Shown piece after piece: positions 17,019-25,851 of a stretch of DNA of 38,117 nt. This DNA is from Gemmatimonadota bacterium. GTDB taxonomy: Bacteria > Gemmatimonadota > Gemmatimonadetes > Longimicrobiales > Gaopeijiaceae. The notes below the pieces were generated by a model. The model ran no database searches, was not told the DNA's origin, and worked only from the letters and a program-made list of their open reading frames with translations. How positions within the stretch are numbered: position 1 is the first letter of the stretch; the number at the start of each line of letters is the position of its first letter. Location: positions 1 through 38,117 of the forward strand of contig SLFU01000142.1 in the NCBI GenBank assembly GCA_007124095.1, written 5' to 3'. Both the position numbers and the translations under genes were made by a program.

Positions 17019-17621
17019 ATGACCCAACCGTCCGCTGTACCGGGTGATTCCGGCACACCCGCGCGCGGGACGCGGATGCACCCATACCGGATCGCCGGGC
17101 TCGTATTAGGCGCCCTCGCCCTTCTTACGGGAGGCTTTCTCGTGGTGGGCATCCTCCTGCCGAGTGGATGGACGGCGGAGAGGAGCGTGGAGATCGCAGC
17201 GCCCCCTGAGCAGCTCTTTGGCCTCCTGACGAAAGCTGAGCGGTGGGGAGAGTGGACCCCCTCACCCGATTCGGGAGTGGAGCTCTTCGGTCCGAGCGAG
17301 GGGCCCGGTTCCGGACGGAGGTGGGATGATCCGGGCTACGGCCAAGGGGAGTTCGTGATCGTGGACACCGATCCGCCACGGAGTCTACGCTATGCCGTGG
17401 AGGTGGAGGGAGGTTCCATTCGGATCCAGGGATCGCTCCGGATCGAGTCGACGCCGGGTGGAAGCCGGGTGCACTGGCAAGAGGAAGGGGATTTCGGCTG
17501 GAACCCCCTCCTGGGCTACCTCGCCGGCCGAATGGACGAGCTCCAGGGAGCGCAGATGGAATCCTCCCTCTCAGCTCTGAGGCGACTCGCCGAAGGGGAG
17601 CCTACTTCCGGGCTCGACTGA
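17019..17621 (+). CDS. SRPBCC-family (START/Bet v1-like) protein with N-terminal TM segment
   Basis: GLVLGALALLTGGFLVVGILLP then WTAERSVEIAAPPEQLFGLLTKAERWGEWTP...GSLRIESTPGGSRVHWQEEGDFGWNPLLGYLAGRMD. Confidence 0.8.
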   Translation: MTQPSAVPGDSGTPARGTRMHPYRIAGLVLGALALLTGGFLVVGILLPSGWTAERSVEIAAPPEQLFGLLTKAERWGEWTPSPDSGVELFGPSEGPGSGRRWDDPGYGQGEFVIVDTDPPRSLRYAVEVEGGSIRIQGSLRIESTPGGSRVHWQEEGDFGWNPLLGYLAGRMDELQGAQMESSLSALRRLAEGEPTSGLD

Positions 17622-18741
17622 GCTCCAGCAGCTCCTCGTTCGTCTTCGTCTTCCGCATCACTCGAAGGAGCTCGCTCATCGCATCCGCCGGCCCCTTCCC
17701 GGCCAGCTCCCGCCGAAGCGCTCTGGAGAGGGCGAGGGCCTCCGGAGAAAGGAGGAGCTCTTCCCTCCGGGTCGCCGAGGCCACGATGTCGATGGCCGGG
17801 AAGATCCGTTTCTCCGCCAACTCCCGGCTCAAGATGAGCTCACTGTTCCCCGTGCCCTTGAACTCCTCGAAGATGACCTGATCCATCCTCGAGCCCGTAT
17901 CAACCAGCGCCGTGCCGACGATGGTCAGCGACCCTCCGTCACCGTCGCCGATCTTGCGGGCACTCCCGAGAAACCGCTTGGGCTTTTCGAGCGCCGTCGC
18001 GTCGAGCCCGCCCGTTAGAGTCCGGCCACTTCCTTCTTCGACCGAGTTGTGGGCCCTCGCCAGCCGGGTGATCGAGTCCAGGATCAAGACGACATCCTGA
18101 CCCATTTCCACCTTTCTCCGGGCCCGCTCGAGCGTGATCTCGGCGAGGGCCACGTGCCGGTCCGGGGGAAAGTCGAAGGAGGAGGCGATCACCTCTCCAA
18201 ATCCGCACGCCTCCATCTCGGTGATCTCCTCCGGGCGCTCGTCGATCAGGAGGATGAACAAACTGCATTCCGGGTGATTGCGAACCACCCCTTCCGCGAT
18301 CCGTTGGAGGATCGTCGTCTTCCCAACCTTGGAAGGGGCTACGATCATGGCCCTCTGCCCCTTCCCGATCGGACAGAACAGGTCCACGATTCGGTTCGTA
18401 GGGTCAGGCTCCCCGCGGACCTGCAGATCGCATTCGAGACGGATCTGCTCCTTGGGGTGCAGTGCACTCAGTCGATCAAACTGTGGGCGTCCACGAGCCT
18501 CCTCGGGACGCTGACCGTTCACGAGCTCTAAACGGGAGAGGGGCGGAGCCTTTCCGTTTTTAGGTCGGCCGCCGACGTGACCCGAGAGCTCATCCCCGGT
18601 TCGGAGTCCGAACTTGGACACCAGCTTTCCGCTCACATAAATGTCATCGTCGCTGGGGGAGTATCCGGCGGCCTTGCGGCGAATGAAGCCCGAGCCACCG
18701 GAGAGGACCTCCAGCACACCCAACCATTGGTCGTTGGTCAC
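17602..18741 (-). CDS. rho: Transcription termination factor Rho
   Basis: GVLEVLSGGSGFIRR...DDDIYVSGKLVSKFGLRTGDELSG, GQRAMIVAPSKVGKTTILQRIA, LLIDERPEEITEM, LDSITRLARAHN, TGGLDATALEKPKRFLGSARKI, EEFKGTGNSELILSRELAEKRIFPAIDI. Confidence 0.96.
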   Translation of the reverse strand: MTNDQWLGVLEVLSGGSGFIRRKAAGYSPSDDDIYVSGKLVSKFGLRTGDELSGHVGGRPKNGKAPPLSRLELVNGQRPEEARGRPQFDRLSALHPKEQIRLECDLQVRGEPDPTNRIVDLFCPIGKGQRAMIVAPSKVGKTTILQRIAEGVVRNHPECSLFILLIDERPEEITEMEACGFGEVIASSFDFPPDRHVALAEITLERARRKVEMGQDVVLILDSITRLARAHNSVEEGSGRTLTGGLDATALEKPKRFLGSARKIGDGDGGSLTIVGTALVDTGSRMDQVIFEEFKGTGNSELILSRELAEKRIFPAIDIVASATRREELLLSPEALALSRALRRELAGKGPADAMSELLRVMRKTKTNEELLELSRARK

Positions 18742-18853
18742 GTTACCGCAGTCGAAGAGGTGAGATGGGACGGAAGCAGGTGCGGGTTGGACCCGCCGGC
18801 TGCTGGAACCCCCGGAGAGGCTGAGGGTCCAAGGGTCGTGCGAACCTCAACCC

Positions 18854-18859
18854 TAATAT
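18854..18859 (+). promoter_or_regulatory. Candidate -10 (TAATAT) upstream of the 36-aa ORF
   Basis: ACCCTAATATCG in a GC-rich context, about 52 nt upstream of the ATG at 18911; -35 unclear. Confidence 0.35.
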
Positions 18860-18910
18860 CGTGGATGCGTGCCGGGCAAGGGAGGCTCGCCGATCCGAAG
18901 GGGAACCAAG

Positions 18911-19021
18911 ATGAAGCTCACCCGATCCAAACCGGGGGGGTGGCTGGGTCCACTCCTTCTGGTCCTCACCCCATTCATCCTCCTGGGCTTCCTCGCATTG
19001 CTCGACCATCTGCTTCGCTGA
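18911..19021 (+). CDS. Candidate 36-aa single-TM microprotein MKLTRSKPGGWLGPLLLVLTPFILLGFLALLDHLLR
   Basis: ATG with AAGGGG 7 nt upstream, basic N-terminus followed by an uninterrupted hydrophobic segment, TGA stop; not in the ORF track because of its size. Confidence 0.5.
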   Translation: MKLTRSKPGGWLGPLLLVLTPFILLGFLALLDHLLR

Positions 19022-19126
19022 AGCACCGACGTTTTCGGGCATCGGCAGGTGAACGATCTTCCTTCATCCACTCTGCAGGTTCCGGGCCCTCCCGATCGGG
19101 CGCCCGGGGGCAGTCGGCTTTCCCGC

Positions 19127-19160
19127 CGAGCCCATTCCGTGAACGAGCCCATTCCGTGAA
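19127..19160. repeat. Perfect 17-bp tandem duplication (CGAGCCCATTCCGTGAA x2) next to the tRNA-Cys 3' end
   Basis: 19127-19143 and 19144-19160 identical. Confidence 0.95.
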
Positions 19161-19174
19161 ACGGATACCAGAAG

Positions 19175-19245
19175 AGGCGCCGCCCGGATTCGAACCGGGG
19201 ATAGAGGATTTGCAGTCCTCTGCCTTACCACTTGGCCACGGCGCC
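19175..19245 (-). tRNA. tRNA-Cys (anticodon GCA)
   Basis: GGCGCCGTGGCCAAGTGGTAAGGCAGAGGACTGCAAATCCTCTATCCCCGGTTCGAATCCGGGCGGCGCCT cloverleaf; CCA not encoded. Confidence 0.96.
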
Positions 19246-19301
19246 CAAAAGAAACGGGGAGACCCCGCAATCTGTGCGTCGAGCCTCCCCCGTTCCGGGA
19301 A

Positions 19302-19374
<73 letters not shown>

Positions 19375-19429
19375 AACCCCCGCAGCGGACTCGACCCTTC
19401 CCGGGAAGGCACCGCGATCGGGACACCCG

Positions 19430-19458
19430 AAGGTAGACGGGAAGTCTCATAACGTCAA
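19430..19458 (-). promoter_or_regulatory. Predicted promoter of the tRNA-Gly/tRNA-Cys unit (TTGACG-N17-TACCTT)
   Basis: Reverse strand -35 at 19453-19458, -10 at 19430-19435, 17-nt spacer, upstream of tRNA-Gly. Confidence 0.55.
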
Positions 19459-19591
19459 GATGATGGGCCATCCGGGCCCCCTCATTGGATGTGATCCGCG
19501 GGCACCTTATCTTTCGCTGTCCGTCCCGCGAATCCATACTCCGCACTCGGGTGCCACCCAGATCCACGGCTCCTCATCTCACCGGGCCTAC

Positions 19592-21139
19592 ATGCTTCGA
19601 CACAAGCTACTCCGGACACTCGCCGCGGCCGGTATCCTGCTCGCCGGGGAGCCCCCCCTCCTTTCGGCCCAACATGTCGACGACCCGGTCGTTCCACGGG
19701 GCGAATGGTACTTTCAGCTGGAGCCATCCTCTCAACTCCTGCACGGTCTCCATGATCCCGACCAGCCTGGGAGTGTTCGGCTGGGTCGGGGATTCATCCT
19801 CCCGGAGATCGGGGTCGATCAAGCCCCGGAGCTCGCGCCCTCAGAGGCCCGGTTCCAGTCCCTCGCCCAGGAAGGCTCGGGCTCCCGCATCCGCCTGGGC
19901 GCCACCCGCGGACGGTTTTCCGGGGACGAGCAGGTCGTCCCCATCCGTCTCAGCTACGGGGTCTTGGAGCGTTTGACCCTGGGGGTCACGGTGCCCTTCG
20001 TGCGGCGAAGGGTCGACACCCTGCTCCGGTACGTCCCGGAGGAGGCCAACGTCGGACGAAACCCCGCCCGGAACGACCAGGAGTCGGTCGAGGCCTTCTT
20101 GATAGGAGCCTTCACCGCCCTCGACCAGCTCCACAGCGTGGTCAATGAGCGCTGCGCCGACATAGGCGAAGATGATCCGGGGTGTCTGGAGGGCCGGAGT
20201 CTCATCGACGATGCGGGGGGATTCCTCGAGACTCTCGAATCCGCATACGAAGTGGAAGCCCTCTTTCCCCTGGACGGATCGGATCTGGGAGGTGGCGTCG
20301 CCGACCGCTGGAGCTCGCTTCGAGAGGGGCTGGCCGGGTGGGACGCGGAGGGTCCGGAATCCCTCCCTCTCGCATCGGACCCACTCGACCAAGCGACCTT
20401 CGAAACCCTAGTGGTGGACCCGGCGTGGCTGGGATCCGAATTCCCACTTCAGACCCCTCCAGCCTTTCTCGAGCTCGGAGACGTCGAGCTGCACCTGGCC
20501 CTGAGGGTCCTGTCGCTCGGGGAAGCGATGGACGAGGTCCGGCTCGCGAGCTCGATACAGGGGACGGTACGCTTGCCGACCGGCCCGGCGGACTCCCTCC
20601 GGGCCGTGGCCCCCAGGGATCCCCCCCGCGGGGTGCCCGGCGTGGAGCTCCGCTGGATCTCCGACCTCCTCCTTCCCCATCGGCTGGCGATCCTGAGCAC
20701 GGTGGAAGCTGGCTGGCACGGCACCCGTGAGATGTTTCTGGTAGCTCCCGATCCGAGCCGCGTCTTCTTTCCCCAGCACACTCGCGCCGCGGTCCAATGG
20801 CAACCCGGCACCCATATCCGACTCGGTGTCACTCCGCGCTTTCGAATCGGTCCGGGTTTGTCGCTCGGGGCGGGGTGGCACATGGTGCGGAGGGGCGCGG
20901 ACGAGTTCACCGCGGTCCATGACGACGGCCCCCGTCCTCCGTCCCCCGAAGAGAGCAGCCTGGTCCACCGACTCTCGATGGAGCTGCGCTATACGGCCTT
21001 CCGCCCGCCGATCTCGGAGTCCGTCAACCGTCCCTTCGAACTCCTGGCCCGAGGCTCCCGAAGCATCTCGGGAAGTGGGGACTGGGCCCCCGCGGATCGA
21101 CGCATCGAGATAGGCGCCAGGATCCTGGTCCACCGCTGA
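19592..21139 (+). CDS. Secreted/outer-membrane hypothetical protein
   Basis: Signal peptide MLRHKLLRTLAAAGILLAGEPPLLSAQ; beta-strand-like WYFQLEPSSQLLHG, RLSYGVLERLTLGVTVPFVRR, VELHLALRVLSL, C-terminal RRIEIGARILVHR. Confidence 0.65.
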   Translation: MLRHKLLRTLAAAGILLAGEPPLLSAQHVDDPVVPRGEWYFQLEPSSQLLHGLHDPDQPGSVRLGRGFILPEIGVDQAPELAPSEARFQSLAQEGSGSRIRLGATRGRFSGDEQVVPIRLSYGVLERLTLGVTVPFVRRRVDTLLRYVPEEANVGRNPARNDQESVEAFLIGAFTALDQLHSVVNERCADIGEDDPGCLEGRSLIDDAGGFLETLESAYEVEALFPLDGSDLGGGVADRWSSLREGLAGWDAEGPESLPLASDPLDQATFETLVVDPAWLGSEFPLQTPPAFLELGDVELHLALRVLSLGEAMDEVRLASSIQGTVRLPTGPADSLRAVAPRDPPRGVPGVELRWISDLLLPHRLAILSTVEAGWHGTREMFLVAPDPSRVFFPQHTRAAVQWQPGTHIRLGVTPRFRIGPGLSLGAGWHMVRRGADEFTAVHDDGPRPPSPEESSLVHRLSMELRYTAFRPPISESVNRPFELLARGSRSISGSGDWAPADRRIEIGARILVHR

Positions 21140-21152
21140 ACGAAAAGCTCCA

Positions 21153-22814
21153 CTACCCGGCCGCCAGCAACTCCCTGGCATGGTCCCGCGAAGTAGCCGA
21201 ATCGGGATCTCCACCCAGCATCCGCGCAATTTCGCGAATGCGCTCCTCCCCGACCAGGCGCCGGACCGTGGTCAGCGCCACGCCGTCCTGCTCCCCCTTC
21301 TCTACCCGGAGATGATGGTCACCCTGGGACGCCAGCTGAGGGAGGTGGGTGATCACGAACACCTGGTGATGATTCGCCACGTCCCGAAGCTTTCGAGCCA
21401 CTGCGACCGCGACCTCTCCCCCAATTCCCGCATCGATCTCATCAAACACGAGAGTCGGGACGCGGTCTTGTCGAGCCAGGATGGACTTGAGTGCCAGCAT
21501 GACCCGGGACATCTCGCCTCCGCTCGCGATCCTGGCAAGGGGCCGGAGCTCGAACCCGGGGTTCAGAGAGGTGACGAATCGGATGCGTTCAGCTCCCCCC
21601 GCCTCGGGAGACTCGAGCTCTTCGATCCGGACCGCGAATCGGGCTCCCGGGAGCCCAAGCTCCGGAAGGAGGCCTTCGACCTCCTCGGCGAGCCGCACGC
21701 CAGCCTCACTCCTGCGCTCCGTGAGTTCGGCAGCGGTATCGCGGAGCTCGGACTCGGCTTCTCGTACCCGACGCTCGAGCGCCTCCGACTCGAACCCAGC
21801 CCCCTCCAGCTCCGCCATCTGTCCCCGCAGTCGATCCCGGGCAGCCAGGACCTCGTCGAGAGTGGGGCCGTACTTTCGCTTTAGTCGGAAAAGGAGATCT
21901 GACCGCCCCCGGAGCTCCTCCGTCCGCGATGGCGAGACCTCCACTCTCGAGGCGTAGTCCCCAGCACTTCTCCCCAACTCCACCACCTGGTGATAGAGCT
22001 CTTCGGCCCGATCCCCGAGCGGCGCAAGCTCCCCGTCGAACCCGACGAGGCGTCGGAGGATGTCTCGAGCCCTGGCCAGCGTCTCCGAGACCGCACCGTC
22101 CCGGGAATAGAGCAACTGGTGCACCGCCTCGGTCTCTCGTGCGAGCTCCTCGGCGTGATCCAGGCGAGCCAGCTCCTCCTCCACTTCGCGGTCCTCCCCC
22201 GGCTCGGGCCGGGCCTCCTCGATCTCCTGGAGCTGAAACCGGAGGAAGTCCTCCCGGGCGGCCAGCTCTTCCCGACGAGCGTGCCGGTCCTCCAACTCCG
22301 AGCGCAGCCGCGCCAAGCGTCCGTACAAGTCCTCCACCTTGCTCGAGAGATCCTCGGCGCCGGCGAAGGCGTCCAGTATGCTGCGCTGATCCGCCGTGCG
22401 GAGGAGGGTCTGGTGCTCGTGCTGGCCATGGAGATCCACGAGGACCCGGCCGAGCTCCCCCACCGTCCCGGCCGTGGCCGGAGACTCGTTCACCCACGCC
22501 CGATTCCGGCCCTCGGAGTGCACTTCGCGCCGGAGAACGAGGAACTCCTCGTCCCCGGTCAACCCGAGCTCCTCGAGCCGGGCACGAAGCTGAGGCTCGG
22601 AAGTGAGGTCATAGACCGCCTCGACCACCGCCCGGTCCGCTCCAGTACGCACGGACTCAGAGGACGCTCGCTCACCAAGAAGGAGAGAGAGCGCGCCCAC
22701 GATGATCGACTTTCCGGCTCCGGTCTCACCCGTCAGAACGTTCAATCCGGAGCCTACCTCTACGGAAAGGTCCCGGATGACCGCAAAGTTCTGGATTCTG
22801 AGTTCGATTAGCAT
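21153..22814 (-). CDS. recN: DNA repair protein RecN
   Basis: MLIELRIQNFAVIRDLSVEVGSGLNVLTGETGAGKSIIVGALSLLLGERASSESVRTGADRAVVEAVYDL, DLHGQHEHQTLL, ASGGEMSRVMLALKSILA, LVFDEIDAGIGGEVAVAVARKL. Upstream in-frame starts to 22889 possible. Confidence 0.95.
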   Translation of the reverse strand: MLIELRIQNFAVIRDLSVEVGSGLNVLTGETGAGKSIIVGALSLLLGERASSESVRTGADRAVVEAVYDLTSEPQLRARLEELGLTGDEEFLVLRREVHSEGRNRAWVNESPATAGTVGELGRVLVDLHGQHEHQTLLRTADQRSILDAFAGAEDLSSKVEDLYGRLARLRSELEDRHARREELAAREDFLRFQLQEIEEARPEPGEDREVEEELARLDHAEELARETEAVHQLLYSRDGAVSETLARARDILRRLVGFDGELAPLGDRAEELYHQVVELGRSAGDYASRVEVSPSRTEELRGRSDLLFRLKRKYGPTLDEVLAARDRLRGQMAELEGAGFESEALERRVREAESELRDTAAELTERRSEAGVRLAEEVEGLLPELGLPGARFAVRIEELESPEAGGAERIRFVTSLNPGFELRPLARIASGGEMSRVMLALKSILARQDRVPTLVFDEIDAGIGGEVAVAVARKLRDVANHHQVFVITHLPQLASQGDHHLRVEKGEQDGVALTTVRRLVGEERIREIARMLGGDPDSATSRDHARELLAAG

Positions 22815-22822
22815 GGCATGGG

Positions 22823-22904
22823 GAGCTCGGGTTCCCCTCTTCGCTGAGGGGTCGGGTCGAATGTACGACTCAGCGGACGGGCAACTCAATGGGTGCCCGA
22901 GCTC
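22823..22904 (-). other. Candidate structured RNA element in nadK-recN junction
   Basis: Closing arms GAGCTCGGG/CCCGAGCTC (22823-22831, 22896-22904) enclosing CCCCTC-TTCGCT-GAGGGG and CGCTGA...GTCG-AATGTA-CGAC-TCAGCG pairings. Confidence 0.35.
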
Positions 22905-23811
22905 AGACCGCCCAGTTCAACACCCGCCGAAGGGTGTCGAAGAAGGTTTGCCCCGGAAAGCGTACGAGAAGGACCTGCTCCGTTCCCTTCTCGACCCGGA
23001 CCCGATCACCTGGTGCCAGGGGAACGCCGAGCTGTCCGTCTGCAGTGACCACGAGCTCCTCGCAGCGATCCACCGCCTGGATGGTCAGGAGAACATCGTC
23101 GGGAAGTACCAGCGGGCGCATCGCCATGGTATGCGGAGAGATGGGCGTCACCGCAATGCATTCCGTGGACGGGGATACGATCGGACCTCCCGCGGACAGC
23201 GAGTACGCAGTCGATCCCGTGGGTGTGCTCACGATCAACCCATCCCCAGAGAAGCTGCCGATCTCCTCCCGACCGGATCCGCGGCCGACCTCCAGGTCCA
23301 ATCGAACGACCCGGGCCACCCCCCCCTTGTGGAGAACCAGGTCGTTCAAGGCCCAGAGCCTCCGCCCCTCCGAGCCGTCGGAGTGAACCACCCGCCCAGC
23401 GAGGGTGAATCGCTCATCCACCAGCGCCTCTCCGGCAAGAATCCGCTCGAGGCCCACTTCGAGGTCACCCGGGCCGAGAGAGGTCAGAAAACCCAGCCGC
23501 CCAAGGTTCACGCCCAGCACCGGGATCCCCTGTCCGATAGCCCGTCGGACTCCCCGGAGCAGAGTCCCATCCCCACCCAGCGTGAGAAGGAGGTCGACAT
23601 CGGTCGGGGGATCGGGGAGAGGAGGAATGTCTCGAAACCCCTCTTTCCGCAGGTCCTCCTCAAGCAGGAGGCTAATCCCGTGGGCCTCCCCGAACGAACG
23701 GACACGGCGCAGCACCCCTTCGAGGTCAGGCGTCTCCCTGCGCCCCACCAGGCCGATCCGGACGATCCGGGAAGAGAGGGGTGTGGTGTATGAGTTCGGA
23801 CGGGAGGTCAT
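22903..23811 (-). CDS. nadK: NAD kinase
   Basis: DVDLLLTLGGDGTLLRGVRRAIGQGIPVLGVNLGRLGFL, GDGLIVSTPTGSTAYSLSAGGPIVSPSTECIAVTPISPHT. Confidence 0.95.
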   Translation of the reverse strand: MTSRPNSYTTPLSSRIVRIGLVGRRETPDLEGVLRRVRSFGEAHGISLLLEEDLRKEGFRDIPPLPDPPTDVDLLLTLGGDGTLLRGVRRAIGQGIPVLGVNLGRLGFLTSLGPGDLEVGLERILAGEALVDERFTLAGRVVHSDGSEGRRLWALNDLVLHKGGVARVVRLDLEVGRGSGREEIGSFSGDGLIVSTPTGSTAYSLSAGGPIVSPSTECIAVTPISPHTMAMRPLVLPDDVLLTIQAVDRCEELVVTADGQLGVPLAPGDRVRVEKGTEQVLLVRFPGQTFFDTLRRVLNWAV

Positions 23812-25724
23812 GCGGTTTCTCGAGACGTCCGAAGCTGAGCGCCCATGAGGGTGCGCGCGCGCGCCGCGATCCCGGGCGCGTCGAGTCCGATCTCGTGAAG
23901 AAGGACATCCCGAGGACCGTGTTCGATGAAGCGGTCGGGCATCGCGTGGGTGGCGAAACGGGAGGGAAATCGCAGCCCCGGATCATCCAGGATCTCTCGG
24001 GCCAGGAAGGCCCCGAACCCGTTCGGAGATGCCCCCTCCTCGACGGTGAGGACGGCCCCGTGGGACTCGAGCACCGAGGAGAGCGTACTCCGGTCGTACG
24101 GCTTCACGAACCGACAGTTTACAACCGTGGCCGAGATCCCCTCCTGATCCAGCTCGGATGCAGCGACGAGGCTTGGAAGGACCATTGTGCCCAGCGCGAG
24201 GATGGCGACATCCGATCCCTCCCGGAGAATCTCCCAACTCCCGTATGAGATTTCCGGAATCTCAACGATCGAGGGCACCTCGGCGGGCACGGCGTCCCGA
24301 GGCCACCGAATGGAATAGGGACCCTGCTCGTGCGAGATCCCCAAACGGAGAAGTGCCAGCATCTCCGAGCCGTCCTTCGGGGCGGTGACCGTCATCCCCG
24401 GCACCGTGAGCATGTACCCGATATCGAAGGCGCCGTGGTGCGTCGGGCCATCGGGCCCGGCGATCCCTGCCCTGTCCATGCAGAAAACCACCGGCAGCCT
24501 CTGGAGCGCGACGTCGTGCACGATCGAATCGTAGGCACGCTGGAGAAAGGTGGAATAGATCGCGACGACGGGTCGGACCCCCTGCGTCGCGAGCCCCGCC
24601 GCAAACGTGGTCCCGTGCGCCTCGGCAATTCCCACGTCGAAGTGCCGCTCGGGAAAGGACTCCGCGAAAATCCCCGTGCTCGTTCCACCGGGCATCGCCG
24701 CCGTGATCGCCACGACCCTTGGGTCCTGCCCAGCCAACTCGGCAAGCCCCCGTCCAAAAACCTTCTGATAGCGTGGGAGCCCCCCTGCCTTGGTCTTTCC
24801 GGAACCCGAAATCTTGTCGAAAGGCGAGGCTGCATGCCACTTGACCGGATTCTCCTCAGCGGGCGCGAAACCCTTTCCCTTTTGGGTGAGGACGTGGACC
24901 AGGATCGGGCCGCCGAGGCCCTTCACCCCCTGGAAGGTGTCGACCAGGCTGTCCAGGTCGTGTCCGTCGAGGGGTCCCACATACCGAAAGCCCAGTTCTT
25001 CGAAGATCATCCCCGGGACCAGGAGGTGCTTCACCGCTTCCTCCATCTTCCCGGCTGCGGATTCCACGAGCCCCCCAAGACTCCCGGGAGCCTTCTGAAT
25101 CAACGCTTTCACCTCGGATCGCACCCGGTTGTAAATCGGATTGGTGATCATGTTGGTGAGGTACTTGTTCATCGCCCCGACGTTCGGGGCGATCGACATG
25201 TCATTGTCATTGAGGACCACGATCAGATCCTCATCAGTATGTCCCGCGTTGTTGAGGGCCTCGTAAGCCAGCCCACATCCCATCGCACCGTCTCCGATAA
25301 TCGCCACGACCTTCTCGTCGCGACCGAGGAGTGAGCGCCCAGCCGCCATCCCCAGCGCAGCGGAGATCGAAGTCGCGGCGTGCCCGGCGCCGAAGGTGTC
25401 GTAGTCGGACTCGTCCCGGCTCAGGAAGGGAGCCAATCCCCGGTGCTGGCGGATCGTCGGAAGTCGATCGTTCCGACCCGTGAGGATCTTGTGGATGTAG
25501 GCCTGATGGCCGACGTCCCAGACCAGCTTGTCTCGCGGAGTCTGAAAAACGTAGTGAAGGGCCACGGTGAGCTCGGCCACGCCGAGGGAGGCGCCGAAGT
25601 GTCCCCCGACTTGAGACACGACGTCGATGTGACGCTCACGAACCTCACTGACCAGGATCCTCAACTCGTCCTTCGAAAGCTCCCGAAGGTCCGACGGCCA
25701 ACCCACCCGTTCGAGTACCGACAC
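23808..25724 (-). CDS. dxs: 1-deoxy-D-xylulose-5-phosphate synthase
   Basis: GHFGASLGVAELTVALHYVFQTPRDKLVWDVGHQAYIHKILTGR, VVAIIGDGAMGCGLAYEALNNAGH, FDVGIAEAHGTTFAAGLATQGVRPVVAIYSTFLQRAYDSIVHDVALQ. GTG start with AAGGAG SD. Confidence 0.97.
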   Translation of the reverse strand: MSVLERVGWPSDLRELSKDELRILVSEVRERHIDVVSQVGGHFGASLGVAELTVALHYVFQTPRDKLVWDVGHQAYIHKILTGRNDRLPTIRQHRGLAPFLSRDESDYDTFGAGHAATSISAALGMAAGRSLLGRDEKVVAIIGDGAMGCGLAYEALNNAGHTDEDLIVVLNDNDMSIAPNVGAMNKYLTNMITNPIYNRVRSEVKALIQKAPGSLGGLVESAAGKMEEAVKHLLVPGMIFEELGFRYVGPLDGHDLDSLVDTFQGVKGLGGPILVHVLTQKGKGFAPAEENPVKWHAASPFDKISGSGKTKAGGLPRYQKVFGRGLAELAGQDPRVVAITAAMPGGTSTGIFAESFPERHFDVGIAEAHGTTFAAGLATQGVRPVVAIYSTFLQRAYDSIVHDVALQRLPVVFCMDRAGIAGPDGPTHHGAFDIGYMLTVPGMTVTAPKDGSEMLALLRLGISHEQGPYSIRWPRDAVPAEVPSIVEIPEISYGSWEILREGSDVAILALGTMVLPSLVAASELDQEGISATVVNCRFVKPYDRSTLSSVLESHGAVLTVEEGASPNGFGAFLAREILDDPGLRFPSRFATHAMPDRFIEHGPRDVLLHEIGLDAPGIAARARTLMGAQLRTSRETA

Positions 25725-25851
25725 CTAATTCAACTCCTTACCCGGTATGCATGCCAGTAAACCCCTCCGCCCACCGCTATTCGCGCAAGACACCAAACAT
25801 AGTGCACTCGGGGGAAGGAGGCACACGCGGCCGACCGCGGCCGGGACAAAG

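Noticed and set aside
15788-17152. 454-aa minus-strand ORF antisense to the aminotransferase
   Set aside because: Shadow ORF of a well-recognised aminotransferase; no domain signature.
18743-19042. 99-aa minus-strand ORF upstream of rho
   Set aside because: No domain, atypical composition; the plus-strand 36-aa ORF in the same segment has better start and TM signals.
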